A stretch of 64,000 nucleotides of DNA, from positions 1 through 64,000 of the forward strand of contig JAPPBX010000115.1 of assembly GCA_026702755.1 (NCBI GenBank), written 5' to 3'. Source of the stretch: Candidatus Poribacteria bacterium (GTDB lineage Bacteria > Poribacteria > WGA-4E > WGA-3G). Below, piece by piece: positions 51,631-60,577 of this stretch (positions are counted from its first letter, which is position 1; every line of letters starts with the position of its first letter). Both the position numbers and the translations under genes were made by a program. The notes under the pieces were generated by a model. The model saw nothing but the letters and a program-made list of their open reading frames with translations. It ran no database searches and had not been told where the DNA came from.

Positions 51631-51742
51631 CAAATGGTACTGATTAATAAACTGTGGTTCTTGATAAATTTGTGAAAGTATGTGATAGTATAATTCTAAG
51701 TTTTGACGAGTGTTCAAAAGTTTCTTCAAAGGAGGCACGGCA

Positions 51743-52921
51743 ATGAACAACGATCAATCACCTGAGAAAGAAGTCTATCGCGCCCCGGCTTTTGCTGATT
51801 TCAAACCGGAACTCGCGGCACCCGGATCCACACCGGAACGGTTGGCGCACTTGAAGGAGCACGGCTTCGTTATCATCAACGACTTTGTTGATAATCCGTG
51901 GATCCCAATTCTCCGAGAGGCAGGCAGACGGGTTACACAAGCGTGTGCGCCAGAAAACGGCTATGACATCATCGATTGCTCAAAGGGATACGTTCACCGC
52001 GGCGGAGAGAGTGAACCTTGGGCAATCCGAGGCATAATCCACCCGGCTTTTAAAGAACCCGCTTTCGCTGAATTTTACGGGTCGCCAGGTTTCACTGGCT
52101 TTGTCCAGTCTTGGTGTGGCGCGGCACCTGAAGACCTTGTCATGACGAACATCCTGCTCTGGTGCAATCCACGCAAAGGTGAGCATAAACTCGGTTGGCA
52201 CAGAGATACGACATGGTGGGGTACTGGAGAGGGTTACTTCTCACAAGAAAGTCGCACAGAAGGTCCCGAAGCCTACTCCGAGGAGGTTGAGCGGATCCGT
52301 TGGAAAGAAATTCAGGAAGAAAATGAGAAGCGGATTACCGAACCGAAAGGTGTGGGTATGTTCTTAGCACTCGCAGATGATGAATGCCATGAACTCGTTG
52401 TGGGAAGCCACAGCCGCTGGCGAACTCCTCTTGAGCATGACGTGCTGCTCCCAAAATCCATGAAGGATCAGGGTGTTCCCTATACACCGAGTTGGAACGG
52501 CACAGATCCACTTCCTGGACAGGTCGCGATTCGGCTCAAGGCTGGCCAAGCACTCATCCGTAACGGCACGACGATCCATACCGGACACACCGTCCCTGAG
52601 CGCGAACGCAATACATTGTCAATCGGTTGGTCGAAATGGGGTGGTACGTCCGACGAGGAGCCAAAGGTCGTCGATGCGCGATTCGCGTGGCAACTCGACC
52701 CCGCCGTCCGTGAGGCACTTCCACACGAATGGATGAAGACAGCCTGGGATCGCTGGGCAGCAAACATCAAGCTCGGCGATAGGCTTGAAGACCGTTATGC
52801 TGGTTTTGACATCGAACGCATCAAAGCAGGCGAAGTCGTTGGGTGGCGAACCGAATTGGAACGTCAAGCCGCCGCTGCAGGCGACGCGTGGGAACGCTAT
52901 CAGACGGTGTCTGAATCCTAA
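51743..52921 (+). CDS. phytanoyl-CoA dioxygenase-like protein
   Basis: This 392-residue Fe(II)/2-oxoglutarate-dependent oxygenase of the PhyH group has the HxD iron pair in LGWHRDTTWWG and a distal His in TTIHTGHTVPERERNT. The Arg that binds 2-oxoglutarate probably lies in ERERNTLSIGW. Such proteins hydroxylate diverse small molecules; families of them are expanded in Poribacteria. AAAGGAGGCACGGCA precedes ATG 51743; a longer frame from 51710 is rejected. A terminator follows. Confidence 0.88.
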   Translation: MNNDQSPEKEVYRAPAFADFKPELAAPGSTPERLAHLKEHGFVIINDFVDNPWIPILREAGRRVTQACAPENGYDIIDCSKGYVHRGGESEPWAIRGIIHPAFKEPAFAEFYGSPGFTGFVQSWCGAAPEDLVMTNILLWCNPRKGEHKLGWHRDTTWWGTGEGYFSQESRTEGPEAYSEEVERIRWKEIQEENEKRITEPKGVGMFLALADDECHELVVGSHSRWRTPLEHDVLLPKSMKDQGVPYTPSWNGTDPLPGQVAIRLKAGQALIRNGTTIHTGHTVPERERNTLSIGWSKWGGTSDEEPKVVDARFAWQLDPAVREALPHEWMKTAWDRWAANIKLGDRLEDRYAGFDIERIKAGEVVGWRTELERQAAAAGDAWERYQTVSES

Positions 52922-52937
52922 AAGCAGAAAATTTAGA

Positions 52938-52963
52938 GGCGGATCTTTGGATCCGCCTTTTTT
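52938..52963 (+). terminator. intrinsic terminator of the dioxygenase gene
   Basis: GGCGGATC (52938-52945), loop TTTG, GATCCGCC (52950-52957), then six T residues. Ends six bases before the MITE-like element. Confidence 0.9.
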
Positions 52964-52968
52964 GTTTT

Positions 52969-53152
52969 TATAGTAAAGCCCGTAATTACCTATACACCAA
53001 CGCAAGGGCAAGGATACCGGTTTTCCCTCCTCAGTAATGAGCGTCCGCCTGTGCCAGCAGTAGTGTGTTTAGGGCGAGGATAAAATCCTCGCCAGCTGCG
53101 GTGAGAGTTTCCTTTATTGAAAACCTGTCTACATGTTTCAATCTTTACTATA
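52969..53152. mobile_element. MITE-like element, TATAGTAAA family, copy 2
   Basis: TATAGTAAAG (52969-52978) and CTTTACTATA (53143-53152) are complementary ends. Inside is GGCGAGGAT-AAA-ATCCTCGCC (53073-53093) followed by AGCTGCGGTGAGAG, the same layout as in the element at 11527-11642. The copy is longer than copy 1 by about 70 bases on its left side. Confidence 0.65.
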
Positions 53153-53247
53153 AATTGTCCAAACTTTAGTATATAACGTGAGTTTGATATAAATGCAAAT
53201 GTAGGTTGGGTTTCACTCAAGGACCAACCACTGGTGGCTGATAGCCA

Positions 53248-54234
53248 TTAAGCTGGTGGGGCAATTAGACGCACAAACGAGCGGGAAACCTCATCTAATT
53301 CCTCTCGAACTGCTGCATCAAGCTCCCAACCGACACCGCCAAGCGTATCGTCAAGTTGTTCAATCGTATCGCTGCCACTGATTGCGACAGTGACTTCCGG
53401 ATGCGATAATACCCACGCCACGGCGAGTTGGGCGGGTGTTTTACCTAACTCCGCTGCGAGCCGTTTGAGGGTTATGATTACCTGTCCGGTCGGACCACTC
53501 ATCCGTTGCGCGAATTCCTCGCGTAATCGCGTTCCCCATAAAGTGCCAGCGGGTGGTGGTTCATCGGGTGCGTAGACACCACTCAACAGACCAACGGCTA
53601 ACGGACTATAAGCCATAACGCCTAACCCTTCCTCACGCACCAAGCCGAACAACTCCGTCTCCATATCCCGGTTCAGTAGGTTATACATGTTCTGAATGCC
53701 CATATAGGGTGTTGCGTTGATTCTATCAGCGATCCAGAGTGCTTTGCACGCCTGCCACGCTTGATGATTACAACAACCGATATAGCGCACTTTACCCGAA
53801 CGCACGAGATCATCCATCGCTCGGACAGTCTCCTCCTGTGGTGTCATTTCATCGGGCGCGTGGATGAGGTAGACATCAATATGATCAGTGTTGAGACGCG
53901 ACAAGGAACGCTCGACCTCCCGCATGATATGGTATCTTGACAATCCCTGATCGTTCGGACCTGGACCGATCTGGCTGAAAACCTTTGACGTAATTACAAC
54001 GTCATCGCGTTTGCCCTGAATCGCTTTACCGAGAACTTCCTCAGAACGACCAATGTTGGCGCGATCGTCCATAAGCCCATAGATATTGGCGCAATCAATG
54101 AGGTTAATACCAGAATCAATGGCGTGTTCAATGAGTCTTTGGGCTTCATTCGCGTCGCCTTGTCCTCTGAGTCCCAAGCCCAATGCGAGCGGACTCACTT
54201 TAACGCCTGCTTTTCCAAAATTGACATATTCCAT
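53248..54234 (-). CDS. aldo/keto reductase
   Basis: This 328-residue TIM-barrel oxidoreductase has the N-terminal YVNFGKAGVKVSPLALGLGLRG block, Asp in LIDCANIYG (the usual Asp-Tyr pair), Lys in VITSKVF and His in YLIHAPDE. It also has the C-terminal TVAISGSDTIEQLDD of the AKR7/YghZ/PhlB-like branch. NADPH-dependent reduction of a carbonyl is expected, substrate unknown. The second aldo/keto reductase gene of the window lies at 38944-39765. Confidence 0.92.
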   Translation of the reverse strand: MEYVNFGKAGVKVSPLALGLGLRGQGDANEAQRLIEHAIDSGINLIDCANIYGLMDDRANIGRSEEVLGKAIQGKRDDVVITSKVFSQIGPGPNDQGLSRYHIMREVERSLSRLNTDHIDVYLIHAPDEMTPQEETVRAMDDLVRSGKVRYIGCCNHQAWQACKALWIADRINATPYMGIQNMYNLLNRDMETELFGLVREEGLGVMAYSPLAVGLLSGVYAPDEPPPAGTLWGTRLREEFAQRMSGPTGQVIITLKRLAAELGKTPAQLAVAWVLSHPEVTVAISGSDTIEQLDDTLGGVGWELDAAVREELDEVSRSFVRLIAPPA

Positions 54235-54387
54235 AGATAGATTTCCTTACCCTCTCGTAAATTAATTTGTAGCGGATCTTGGAATTAATTGAGACAGACC
54301 AAACCAGTGCGATTAGGAAACCGCACCATAGGTTTTAATTTACAGACTGTTCGTGGTACTTCGGAGGAGCGTCTCTACAAATGCTGC

Positions 54388-54475
54388 AGAAACACCCAAG
54401 CAAAACCCCCCTACGGGGCTTGATCGGGGGCGCGACCGTTTTTCTACACAGATACTGAAGAAACACCCAAGCAAA
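54388..54475. repeat. direct repeat, two copies
   Basis: AGAAACACCCAAGCAAA at 54388-54404 and 54459-54475 is exact, period 71. The flanks also match loosely (CTACA before, CTACGGG after). The copies are too few and the sequence is not CRISPR-like; origin unknown. Confidence 0.6.
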
Positions 54476-54530
54476 TAAACCCTACGGGATTCAAGAGGTT
54501 TTTGAAGTCTTCAAGGTTCCTGTGTAAAAC

Positions 54531-54660
54531 TAGGTGCGGTTGATGAAGATTAAATAAATATTTCGGTAATTGTTACAGATCGCGAGCACAGCTCGCTCCT
54601 ACTAAGAGACTGTTGATGCATTACCGAATTAAATTCTTAAACTTCATCAAACCGCACCTA
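54531..54660. mobile_element. MITE-like element with long inverted ends
   Basis: TAGGTGCGGTTGATGAAG (54531-54548) and CTTCATCAAACCGCACCTA (54642-54660) match except for one extra T. Imperfect pairing then continues inward (ATTTCGGTAAT against ATTACCGAAT) for about 40 bases in total. The interior holds the same 25-bp core (54578-54602, with the GCGAGC-ACA-GCTCGC hairpin) found in the MITE at 28551-28714. No coding capacity. Confidence 0.7.
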
Positions 54661-54731
54661 CCTTGTGGGGACCTCCGAGGGGTACTCGTTAAAATGTCTA
54701 TTCATTTCTAAACTCCACTATAGTTTATCTT

Positions 54732-55724
54732 CTAATCACCGGTTTTACGGGCATCTGTCTGCATTCGCAAGGCATTTACAACCCGTTGCATATTTTTCGG
54801 GATCGGTGCCGAAAAAGTCAAGTTTTCGCCTGTGGCTGGATGTTCAAAGCCGAGCATGCGCGCATGCAACGCCTGACGTTTCAACTGAGCGAGTGCGTGT
54901 TTCAGTTCCGTTGTATCGGCATCATTCAAAGCACGCTGTTCACCGCCATAAATCGCGTCACCAACCACTGGGTGACCGATGTGCTGCAGATGTACACGGA
55001 TCTGATGGAGCCTCCCAGTTTCCAATGTCAGCTGAACAAGCGCAAATTGAGAGTAGGTTTCTAAAACCTCATAGTGTGTGACAGCGTGTCGTCCGCCTGT
55101 TTCAACTGTCGTCATCCGGCGTCGATCCCTTCGACTCCGAGCAATTCGAGCGTCAATCGTTCCTGTGGCTTTCGCAGGGGTTCCGCATACGATAGCGACA
55201 TATTGGCGCGTAATGCTATGCTGTTCAAACTGCGCGGAAAGTCCGCGATGTACGACATCGGTTTTCGCGACAACGAGAACACCCGACGTGTCCTTATCCA
55301 GTCTGTGAACAATTCCTGGACGCTCTACGCCGCCGATGCCGGAAAGGTCTGTCGGACAGTGCGCGAGCAACGCATTTACGAGCGTGCCGACATTCACACC
55401 GTTCGCAGGATGAACAAGCATGCCTGCGGGCTTATTAAGCACAATCAAGTCGCTATCCTCGTGAAGAATGGCAAGCGGAATTCGCTCAGGTTGAAGCGTC
55501 TCCAAAGGACGTGGCGGCGGAAGCATCAAACACACGCGGTCGCCGTCTCGGAGCGCGTAACTCGGTTGTTTAGTCACTTTACCGTTGACGGTGGCATCAC
55601 CATTACGAATCAGTCGCTGAAGATAGGTCCGAGATACCCCCTCCGTCGCGTTGAGAAGAAAGCGATCCAACCGCTCACCAGACTGATTCGTTTGGATGTC
55701 GTAAACCCGGATTTCATTTTTCAT
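54732..55724 (-). CDS. rluD: RluA-family 23S rRNA pseudouridine synthase
   Basis: This 330-residue enzyme has an N-terminal S4 RNA-binding domain (RLDRFL.. to RVCLMLPP, residues 18-70) and the RluA catalytic domain with HRLDKDTSG (catalytic Asp143). The C-terminal LETGRLHQIRVHLQHIGHPVVGD block is diagnostic. Presence of S4 fits RluD (U1911/1915/1917 of 23S rRNA), although RluC also has S4. The start is taken at 55724; an earlier in-frame ATG at 55742 is possible. Overlapping plus-strand frames are shadows. Confidence 0.9.
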   Translation of the reverse strand: MKNEIRVYDIQTNQSGERLDRFLLNATEGVSRTYLQRLIRNGDATVNGKVTKQPSYALRDGDRVCLMLPPPRPLETLQPERIPLAILHEDSDLIVLNKPAGMLVHPANGVNVGTLVNALLAHCPTDLSGIGGVERPGIVHRLDKDTSGVLVVAKTDVVHRGLSAQFEQHSITRQYVAIVCGTPAKATGTIDARIARSRRDRRRMTTVETGGRHAVTHYEVLETYSQFALVQLTLETGRLHQIRVHLQHIGHPVVGDAIYGGEQRALNDADTTELKHALAQLKRQALHARMLGFEHPATGENLTFSAPIPKNMQRVVNALRMQTDARKTGD

Positions 55725-55985
55725 TGCGGAATTCCGCCGCATCCATCGGTGGATGTTCTGGCTGCCAAGCGTTGATACACGAAAAATCTTTCCTTTTGTC
55801 TCAAATCAACTCGGATTTGAACTTCAAGGCATTATACACGCTCGGCTCATATTTGTCAATCGCTTCGATCACGGTATTCAAATATTCGAGTCATTCCTCG
55901 CCGTACAATTTTGATTTGACACTTAACATGGAATATGATACTCTTTATTCATCTGATCTCTAATGCCCGACAATAGGGTGACATC

Positions 55986-56780
55986 ATGCGAAATATCAAA
56001 CTCGTGCTTGAATATGATGGCACGAATTACCATGGATGGCAAACACAGCCGAACCTCCCAACTGTCCAAGAGACAGTTGAAAAGTCCTTAGCAAAACTAA
56101 CCAAAAGCCCAATACAAATTATCGGGGCAGGGAGGACCGATAGTGGTGTCCACGCGGAGGGACAGGTAGCAAACTTCTATACGGATTCAGAGATACCGCT
56201 CGTTGCATTCCAGAAAGGGCTGAACGCCATTTTGCCACGGGATATTGTTGTCTGTGCTGCGACAGAGGTGCCAGCGGAATTTCACGCCCGCTTCAGTGCC
56301 ACAAGCCGGCGTTACCGATACACGATTTTGAACAGGGCGTACCCCGCCGCACTTTTCCGACACACAAGCTACCTCTTCCCGAAGGGAATTGATGTTTCGC
56401 GAACGAATGACCTCTGCCAAATTCTGGTTGGAAAACAGGATTTCTCCTCTTTCCAAAAGACAGGAAGCGATCGGCTAAATCCTGTGTGCGAAATCTATGA
56501 GGCTCACTGGTGGAAGAAAGAGCCGTACATCTACTTTGAAATCGAAGCGGACGCGTTTTTACGAGGCATGGTTCGTGCGATCACCGGCACCATCTTAACT
56601 CTTAATAGCAAGTTTTGGAAATCTGCAAGCTGCACCAAACATACGAAATGTCAAGATGCCGAGATGGAGCTCCGCCATATTTTGGAGGCAAAGAATAGAG
56701 ATGCAGCAGGGGTATCAGTCCCAGCACACGGGCTATCCCTGATTCAAGTGAAATATAACAACCCACAACTTTTACGGTGA
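55986..56780 (+). CDS. truA: tRNA pseudouridine synthase A
   Basis: This 264-residue enzyme isomerises uridines 38-40 of the tRNA anticodon arm. The catalytic Asp52 lies in GAGRTDSGVHAEGQV, with LEYDGTNYHGWQ at the N-terminus and FQKTGSDRLNPVCEI later. The family R(Y)RY block is RRYRYTI. It follows the divergent RluD-like gene, both being pseudouridine synthases. A ribosome binding site is weak (AGGGTGACATC). Confidence 0.95.
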   Translation: MRNIKLVLEYDGTNYHGWQTQPNLPTVQETVEKSLAKLTKSPIQIIGAGRTDSGVHAEGQVANFYTDSEIPLVAFQKGLNAILPRDIVVCAATEVPAEFHARFSATSRRYRYTILNRAYPAALFRHTSYLFPKGIDVSRTNDLCQILVGKQDFSSFQKTGSDRLNPVCEIYEAHWWKKEPYIYFEIEADAFLRGMVRAITGTILTLNSKFWKSASCTKHTKCQDAEMELRHILEAKNRDAAGVSVPAHGLSLIQVKYNNPQLLR

Positions 56781-56905
56781 ATAGTCGTCAGCAATCAGCA
56801 GTCAGTCAAGAGCGTATTAAGGGTATTACAAACAATGGCAATCGCCACAAGCATATGCTGAAAGCGAATAGCCGACAACCGAAAACTACCTAAAAGGAGT
56901 TCTTC

Positions 56906-57919
56906 ATGAACTATGCCCAGGTCTTGAATGAATTGGAAACTTTAGTCAATGAAACCTTTGCACTTTGGGAGCACAACCGCGTCGGCTTCCAATGGCGACA
57001 CTATACATGGAATCACAGCATGCGTGTGCGTGCGACGAGTATGGAACTCGGTAGACGGGAAGGCGGCGACGTGAAACTGCTTGAAGTTGCTGGCACACTG
57101 CACGATATCACTAAACGATATGACGGTGATTTTAAGACCGACAAGGAAGGAAAACGTGTCTTCAACCCTGAAGGTTTCTGGTTAAACGAGACGCTTACAC
57201 CAGCAGGTCAGAACATCGTTACGGAACTTTACGACAAGCATAACCTCCACGGTACGGTCCATCACGAATCCGGGGCAGTTATTACTGAGAATATCTTGGC
57301 GATGTACGACTTTGAACCGGATTTCGTAGAAGCTGCGACAGCTGTTGTCTTCGCACATCTAAAGCCTACGAACCTCACAGAGGAGAACTTTAAACTGCTC
57401 TACAACAGGATTGAAAACCAGATCCTCTATGATGCAGACACTATGGATCCGAACGTCGGTTATACAGGTTTTTTCCGAAACATTCACATTCACTCCTATT
57501 TCGCACTCCAACGCGGAAGTTTCGATTTAGAGGATTATGTGCGGAGTCTGCCGCGCTGGATTAACTCCAAGCAGGAATTCGTTGACAAACTTCTAACCGA
57601 ATCCTCTCGTGAACTTGCCCAAGGGCGACAGGACAGGAATCAGGAGCTTTTCTTGCAAATGGTAGATGAATTAGACGATATGGAGATTAATCGGAAATAC
57701 GGGCTGCTCGGTATCATCGAATATTTCGTGAGTGAGAATGAGGACCCGCACTTCTTGAACCAACTTGACCACCTGACAAATGAGTGGCTGCCACAAAGGA
57801 GACAGTGGTTGGCAGAAGAGGAGAAAGACGCATCGGCACGCGACCGCGCCCAAGCGGCTATTGATCGGGTTGACGATTTCCTGACGCTAATGGCCCGCGA
57901 AAGCAAGGGAGAGATTTAA
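56906..57919 (+). CDS. HD-domain hydrolase
   Basis: This 337-residue protein has the HD phosphohydrolase signature, with His37 in TWNHSMRVR, His66-Asp67 in GTLHDITKRYDGDF and a distal Asp in ILYDADTMDP. It also has a helical C-terminal part ending in a coiled-coil-like EEEKDASARDRAQAAIDRVDD. Such enzymes hydrolyse nucleotides or phosphoesters with metals. AAAAGGAGTTCTTC precedes the ATG. It is followed 27 bases later by a dioxygenase gene, probably in the same operon. Substrate unknown. Confidence 0.85.
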   Translation: MNYAQVLNELETLVNETFALWEHNRVGFQWRHYTWNHSMRVRATSMELGRREGGDVKLLEVAGTLHDITKRYDGDFKTDKEGKRVFNPEGFWLNETLTPAGQNIVTELYDKHNLHGTVHHESGAVITENILAMYDFEPDFVEAATAVVFAHLKPTNLTEENFKLLYNRIENQILYDADTMDPNVGYTGFFRNIHIHSYFALQRGSFDLEDYVRSLPRWINSKQEFVDKLLTESSRELAQGRQDRNQELFLQMVDELDDMEINRKYGLLGIIEYFVSENEDPHFLNQLDHLTNEWLPQRRQWLAEEEKDASARDRAQAAIDRVDDFLTLMARESKGEI

Positions 57920-57946
57920 GGCAAGCTTGCCAAGAAGGAGTTTTTT

Positions 57947-58810
57947 ATGAATAACGTAGCAACGGGAGCACATACAGACGCTGTTCAATTTCCGTATCCA
58001 GTAGACCTTTATCGCTTCGACACAGCTGCTAAGGGGATTTCAGGTGGATTTCCAGCCGTAACCGAAGCAGATATCGAATACTTCCATCAATACGGTTACC
58101 TCGTCATCAATGATGCCTTCAGTCCGCCTGAAGTCGAAGATGCGTTAGCAGGGATGGTTCATCTCATGGATGGGAAATGTCCTGATTTCCGAGCGATTCA
58201 ATTTGAACCGAAACTTGTCAAGCAGAAGGACGAAATGGAAGTTCAAGAACGTCGGGACGCTATCAGGAAAATCTTCCGTTTTGTAGACTATGAACCGCGT
58301 CTGAATGCGCTAGCAGCCCATTCAGGTCTTCTCGGTGTGCTCGAACAAATTATGGGGGATACACCTGAGCTGTTTCAAGACATGGCACTTGTTAAACCCC
58401 CGCGCCACGGGTCGGAAAAACCGTGGCATCAGGATTGTGCTTACTTCAACTTACCGGAAGGAACAACGGTTGTTGGCGTATGGATCGCCTTAGATGAAGC
58501 TACCCCCGAAAACGGATGTTTACACGTCATACCGGGCTCAAATAATGAGGGACCGATGATCCATTTCAAACGGCGGGATTGGCAGATTTGCGATACGGAT
58601 GTGCCGGTAGGACGTGATACAATGGTCCCGCTTAAGCCGGGTGGTTGTCTGTTCTGGCACGGGTTGACACATCACGGAAGTCCTGTTAACCAATCGGAGC
58701 AACGGCGTCGCGCGCTACAGTTCCATTACAAACCGGTGAGCTGCGAAGAAATTACGACACAGGAACGGATGGACGTTTACGGAAGTGAAGGGAAAGACGT
58801 AGATTGCTGA
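57947..58810 (+). CDS. phytanoyl-CoA dioxygenase-like protein
   Basis: This 287-residue Fe(II)/2-oxoglutarate oxygenase has the HxD pair in KPWHQDCAYFN and the distal His in FWHGLTHHGSPVNQSEQRRRALQFHY, where an Arg for 2-oxoglutarate is also present. It is shorter than the dioxygenase at 51743-52921 and diverged from it. AAGGAGTTTTTT precedes the ATG. Substrate unknown; it likely forms an operon with the HD hydrolase. Confidence 0.9.
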   Translation: MNNVATGAHTDAVQFPYPVDLYRFDTAAKGISGGFPAVTEADIEYFHQYGYLVINDAFSPPEVEDALAGMVHLMDGKCPDFRAIQFEPKLVKQKDEMEVQERRDAIRKIFRFVDYEPRLNALAAHSGLLGVLEQIMGDTPELFQDMALVKPPRHGSEKPWHQDCAYFNLPEGTTVVGVWIALDEATPENGCLHVIPGSNNEGPMIHFKRRDWQICDTDVPVGRDTMVPLKPGGCLFWHGLTHHGSPVNQSEQRRRALQFHYKPVSCEEITTQERMDVYGSEGKDVDC

Positions 58811-58982
58811 GTATTAGTTATCGGTTATCGGTTATCAGTTGTCGGTTAAGAGGTGTTTCTGTAACAATCCACCGAAACTTGGAGTCTCTATAGGCGGTAG
58901 TGAATTGTCATCATTAAAACAAGAAACTGATAACCGAAAGCATTGCGCAGCAATGCGAACCGATAGCCGAAAACCGACAACC
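58811..58982. repeat. heptad-repeat element with complementary ends
   Basis: Left end: tandem GTTATCG/GTTATCA/GTTGTCG heptads closing with GGTTAAGAG (58811-58852). Right end: AAACTGATAACCGAAAG (58924-58940) and AACCGATAGCCGAAAACCGA (58958-58977), the complementary sense. Between is CATTGC-GCA-GCAATG (58941-58955), a hairpin. The element overlaps no gene except the last bases of the dioxygenase gene. Confidence 0.6.
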
Positions 58983-58988
58983 ATTGCG

Positions 58989-60041
58989 CTACTTCGTCTG
59001 TTCGGGGAAGGGTGCACGGATATCGTAACGTCCTTCAACAAATACTGGTAACTTTCCACCTTCAACCAAAAGGTCGAGCGGGTTCGGACGCGTTGTTAAG
59101 GGGAAGGTTACTACGTCCTGAATGCGTAACGATTCGTAAATCGCCATGAGGATTTCTATGGTGCAAAGCCCATGTTTGCCAGCATTGCGATGTTCCTCAA
59201 CATCACCTTCAATCCAAGCTAACATCTCATCAAATTGATTGGGTTCGCTTTGGCGAGGTTCAATAACCTGCCAGCCAGCGGTCTTGCTATTGAGCAATTC
59301 AATTGTGCCGTTCTCACCACGACGGAGCTGCCCATCATTCCCATAAACTGCATCGCCTCGCAGTCCTGGTTCTGGCAAATCGCTTTCGTAAATACCTCGG
59401 ATGCCGCCATCAAAACAGATTTCTGCCATACAGAGGTCTTCGGTCCTCACGCGGCGTTCCCAACGGTCGGTTTTCCGTGCTGCCTGACCAATGAGCCATA
59501 ACGGATCTGGATCTCCGAGGATAAACCGCATTTCGTCAACTTCGTGCGTCCCACGATTCAGCAATCCGTGTCCGTCGCGACGGAGCATGGCTTGCGGTTG
59601 ACCGATTGCCCCTTCTTGGATGAGTCGGCGTGCCTCGCAGTTTTGCGGACTGAACCGGCGTTGGTGTCCGACAACCAATTTCACGTCGTTCTTCTCACAC
59701 GCATCCATCATGTCCTGTGCATCGCCAACGGAAGCTGCCATCGGTTTTTCGGTAATAACCCCCAACACACCGTTTTCAGCAGCAGCGATCGTGGGTTCAG
59801 CGCGGACACTCTGCCACGTGGTGATACTGACGATGTCCAAGTCCTCTTTCTCGCACATTTCACCGAAGTCGGCATAGTGGGTTGGAAGTGCGAATTCTTC
59901 AGCGAATTTCGCGGCGGATGCTTCACTGATGTCGGAAGCCGTGACCACTTCAGCACGTCCTGTATTGGTCCAATTATTTGCGTGGGAACGTCCCATGCCA
60001 CCGCATCCAATAATTCCAACGCGATATGTTTTATCTGCCAT
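58989..60041 (-). CDS. Gfo/Idh/MocA family oxidoreductase
   Basis: This 350-residue protein has GIIGCGGMGRSHANNW (Rossmann motif, residues 9-24) and the EKP motif in GVITEKPMAAS (near 94), followed by a His-containing block (HQRRFSPQNCEARRL). The C-terminal dimerisation domain follows. NAD(P)-dependent oxidation or reduction of a sugar or polyol is expected. It is distinct from the paralogue at 13023-14096. The start has AAAAGGATATAACAG upstream. Confidence 0.92.
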   Translation of the reverse strand: MADKTYRVGIIGCGGMGRSHANNWTNTGRAEVVTASDISEASAAKFAEEFALPTHYADFGEMCEKEDLDIVSITTWQSVRAEPTIAAAENGVLGVITEKPMAASVGDAQDMMDACEKNDVKLVVGHQRRFSPQNCEARRLIQEGAIGQPQAMLRRDGHGLLNRGTHEVDEMRFILGDPDPLWLIGQAARKTDRWERRVRTEDLCMAEICFDGGIRGIYESDLPEPGLRGDAVYGNDGQLRRGENGTIELLNSKTAGWQVIEPRQSEPNQFDEMLAWIEGDVEEHRNAGKHGLCTIEILMAIYESLRIQDVVTFPLTTRPNPLDLLVEGGKLPVFVEGRYDIRAPFPEQTK

Positions 60042-60057
60042 CTGTTATATCCTTTTA

Positions 60058-60096
60058 TAGTTGTCAGTTATCGGTTATCAGTTATCAGTTAAGAGG
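60058..60096. repeat. heptad repeat element
   Basis: TAGTTGTCAGTTATCGG then TTATCAGTTATCAGTTAAGA and GGGAAC: four tandem GTTRTCR heptads followed by TTAAGAGG and then TTTGTAACAATTCACC, which matches the element at 58811 (TGTAACAATCCACC). Lies at the 5-prime end of the Gfo/Idh gene. Confidence 0.65.
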
Positions 60097-60218
60097 GAAC
60101 TTTGTAACAATTCACCACGCCATGGAGCCCCAAGTTTCGGCAGCTTGTTACAAAAACGGCAATTTGATTAAACATTTCGGATGTGTTGCAGTCTCCATTT
60201 GCACACGCCACAGGCAAG

Positions 60219-60288
60219 GCGCAAACTGGAAAGTTCGCGCTACATTTGTGGCATATCCCGCGCAAACTGGAAAGTTCGCGCTACATTT
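60219..60288. repeat. 29-bp direct repeat, two copies
   Basis: Two identical 29-bp units, beginning GCGCAAACTGGAAAGTTC and ending GCTACATTT, lie at 60219-60247 and 60260-60288 with a 12-base spacer. Each holds the imperfect palindrome GCGCAAACT...AGTTCGCGC. Two copies are too few for a CRISPR array. Confidence 0.7.
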
Positions 60289-60577
60289 ATCAAACTGACG
60301 TTATAAAAGCATTCTTAACCGATAACTTCTGTCTTACAAGAGTCATATATATTATCAGAGATTGCCTGTCTATACAAGCAAATTCTCTGAAAAAGAGCCA
60401 ATTTATCCTGATATTGACTCTCTCTAAGACAACATGTGTCTTTTTGGACACAACTTCACAAACCGAAAAGCCTTGTAACGCCATAGTTTTGTAACATATA
60501 TCCAATTGGCATCGTTTATGCAGGTAGGAATAACATAATCCATATTCCGCGACGAAAATTTGTGAAGGAGTAGGCAA

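Larger units (their letters stand above)
54235..54731. other. repeat-rich divergent/convergent spacer
   Basis: This 497-base gap contains no gene. It has the 17-bp direct repeat at 54388-54475, the MITE-like element at 54531-54660, and GGCTTGATCGGGGGCG text of unknown meaning. Both flanking genes are on the minus strand, with the RluD-like gene ending at 54732. Confidence 0.55.
60042..60577. other. repeat-rich spacer upstream of murA
   Basis: This 536-base gap holds a heptad array at 60058-60096 with a complementary piece CTTAACCGATAAC at 60314-60326, the two 29-bp direct repeats at 60219-60288, and AT-rich text. The murA promoter must lie in its right half but is not clear. A 95-codon minus-strand frame (60290-60577) and a 103-codon plus-strand frame (60183-60494) have no support. 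Confidence 0.5.

Noticed and set aside
54388-54475. Possible CRISPR array
   Set aside because: Only two copies of a 17-bp direct repeat and no dyad-symmetric repeat unit with uniform spacers, nor cas genes nearby.
60219-60288. Possible CRISPR array upstream of murA
   Set aside because: Two units with a 12-base gap, which is too short for a spacer, and no cas genes in the window.
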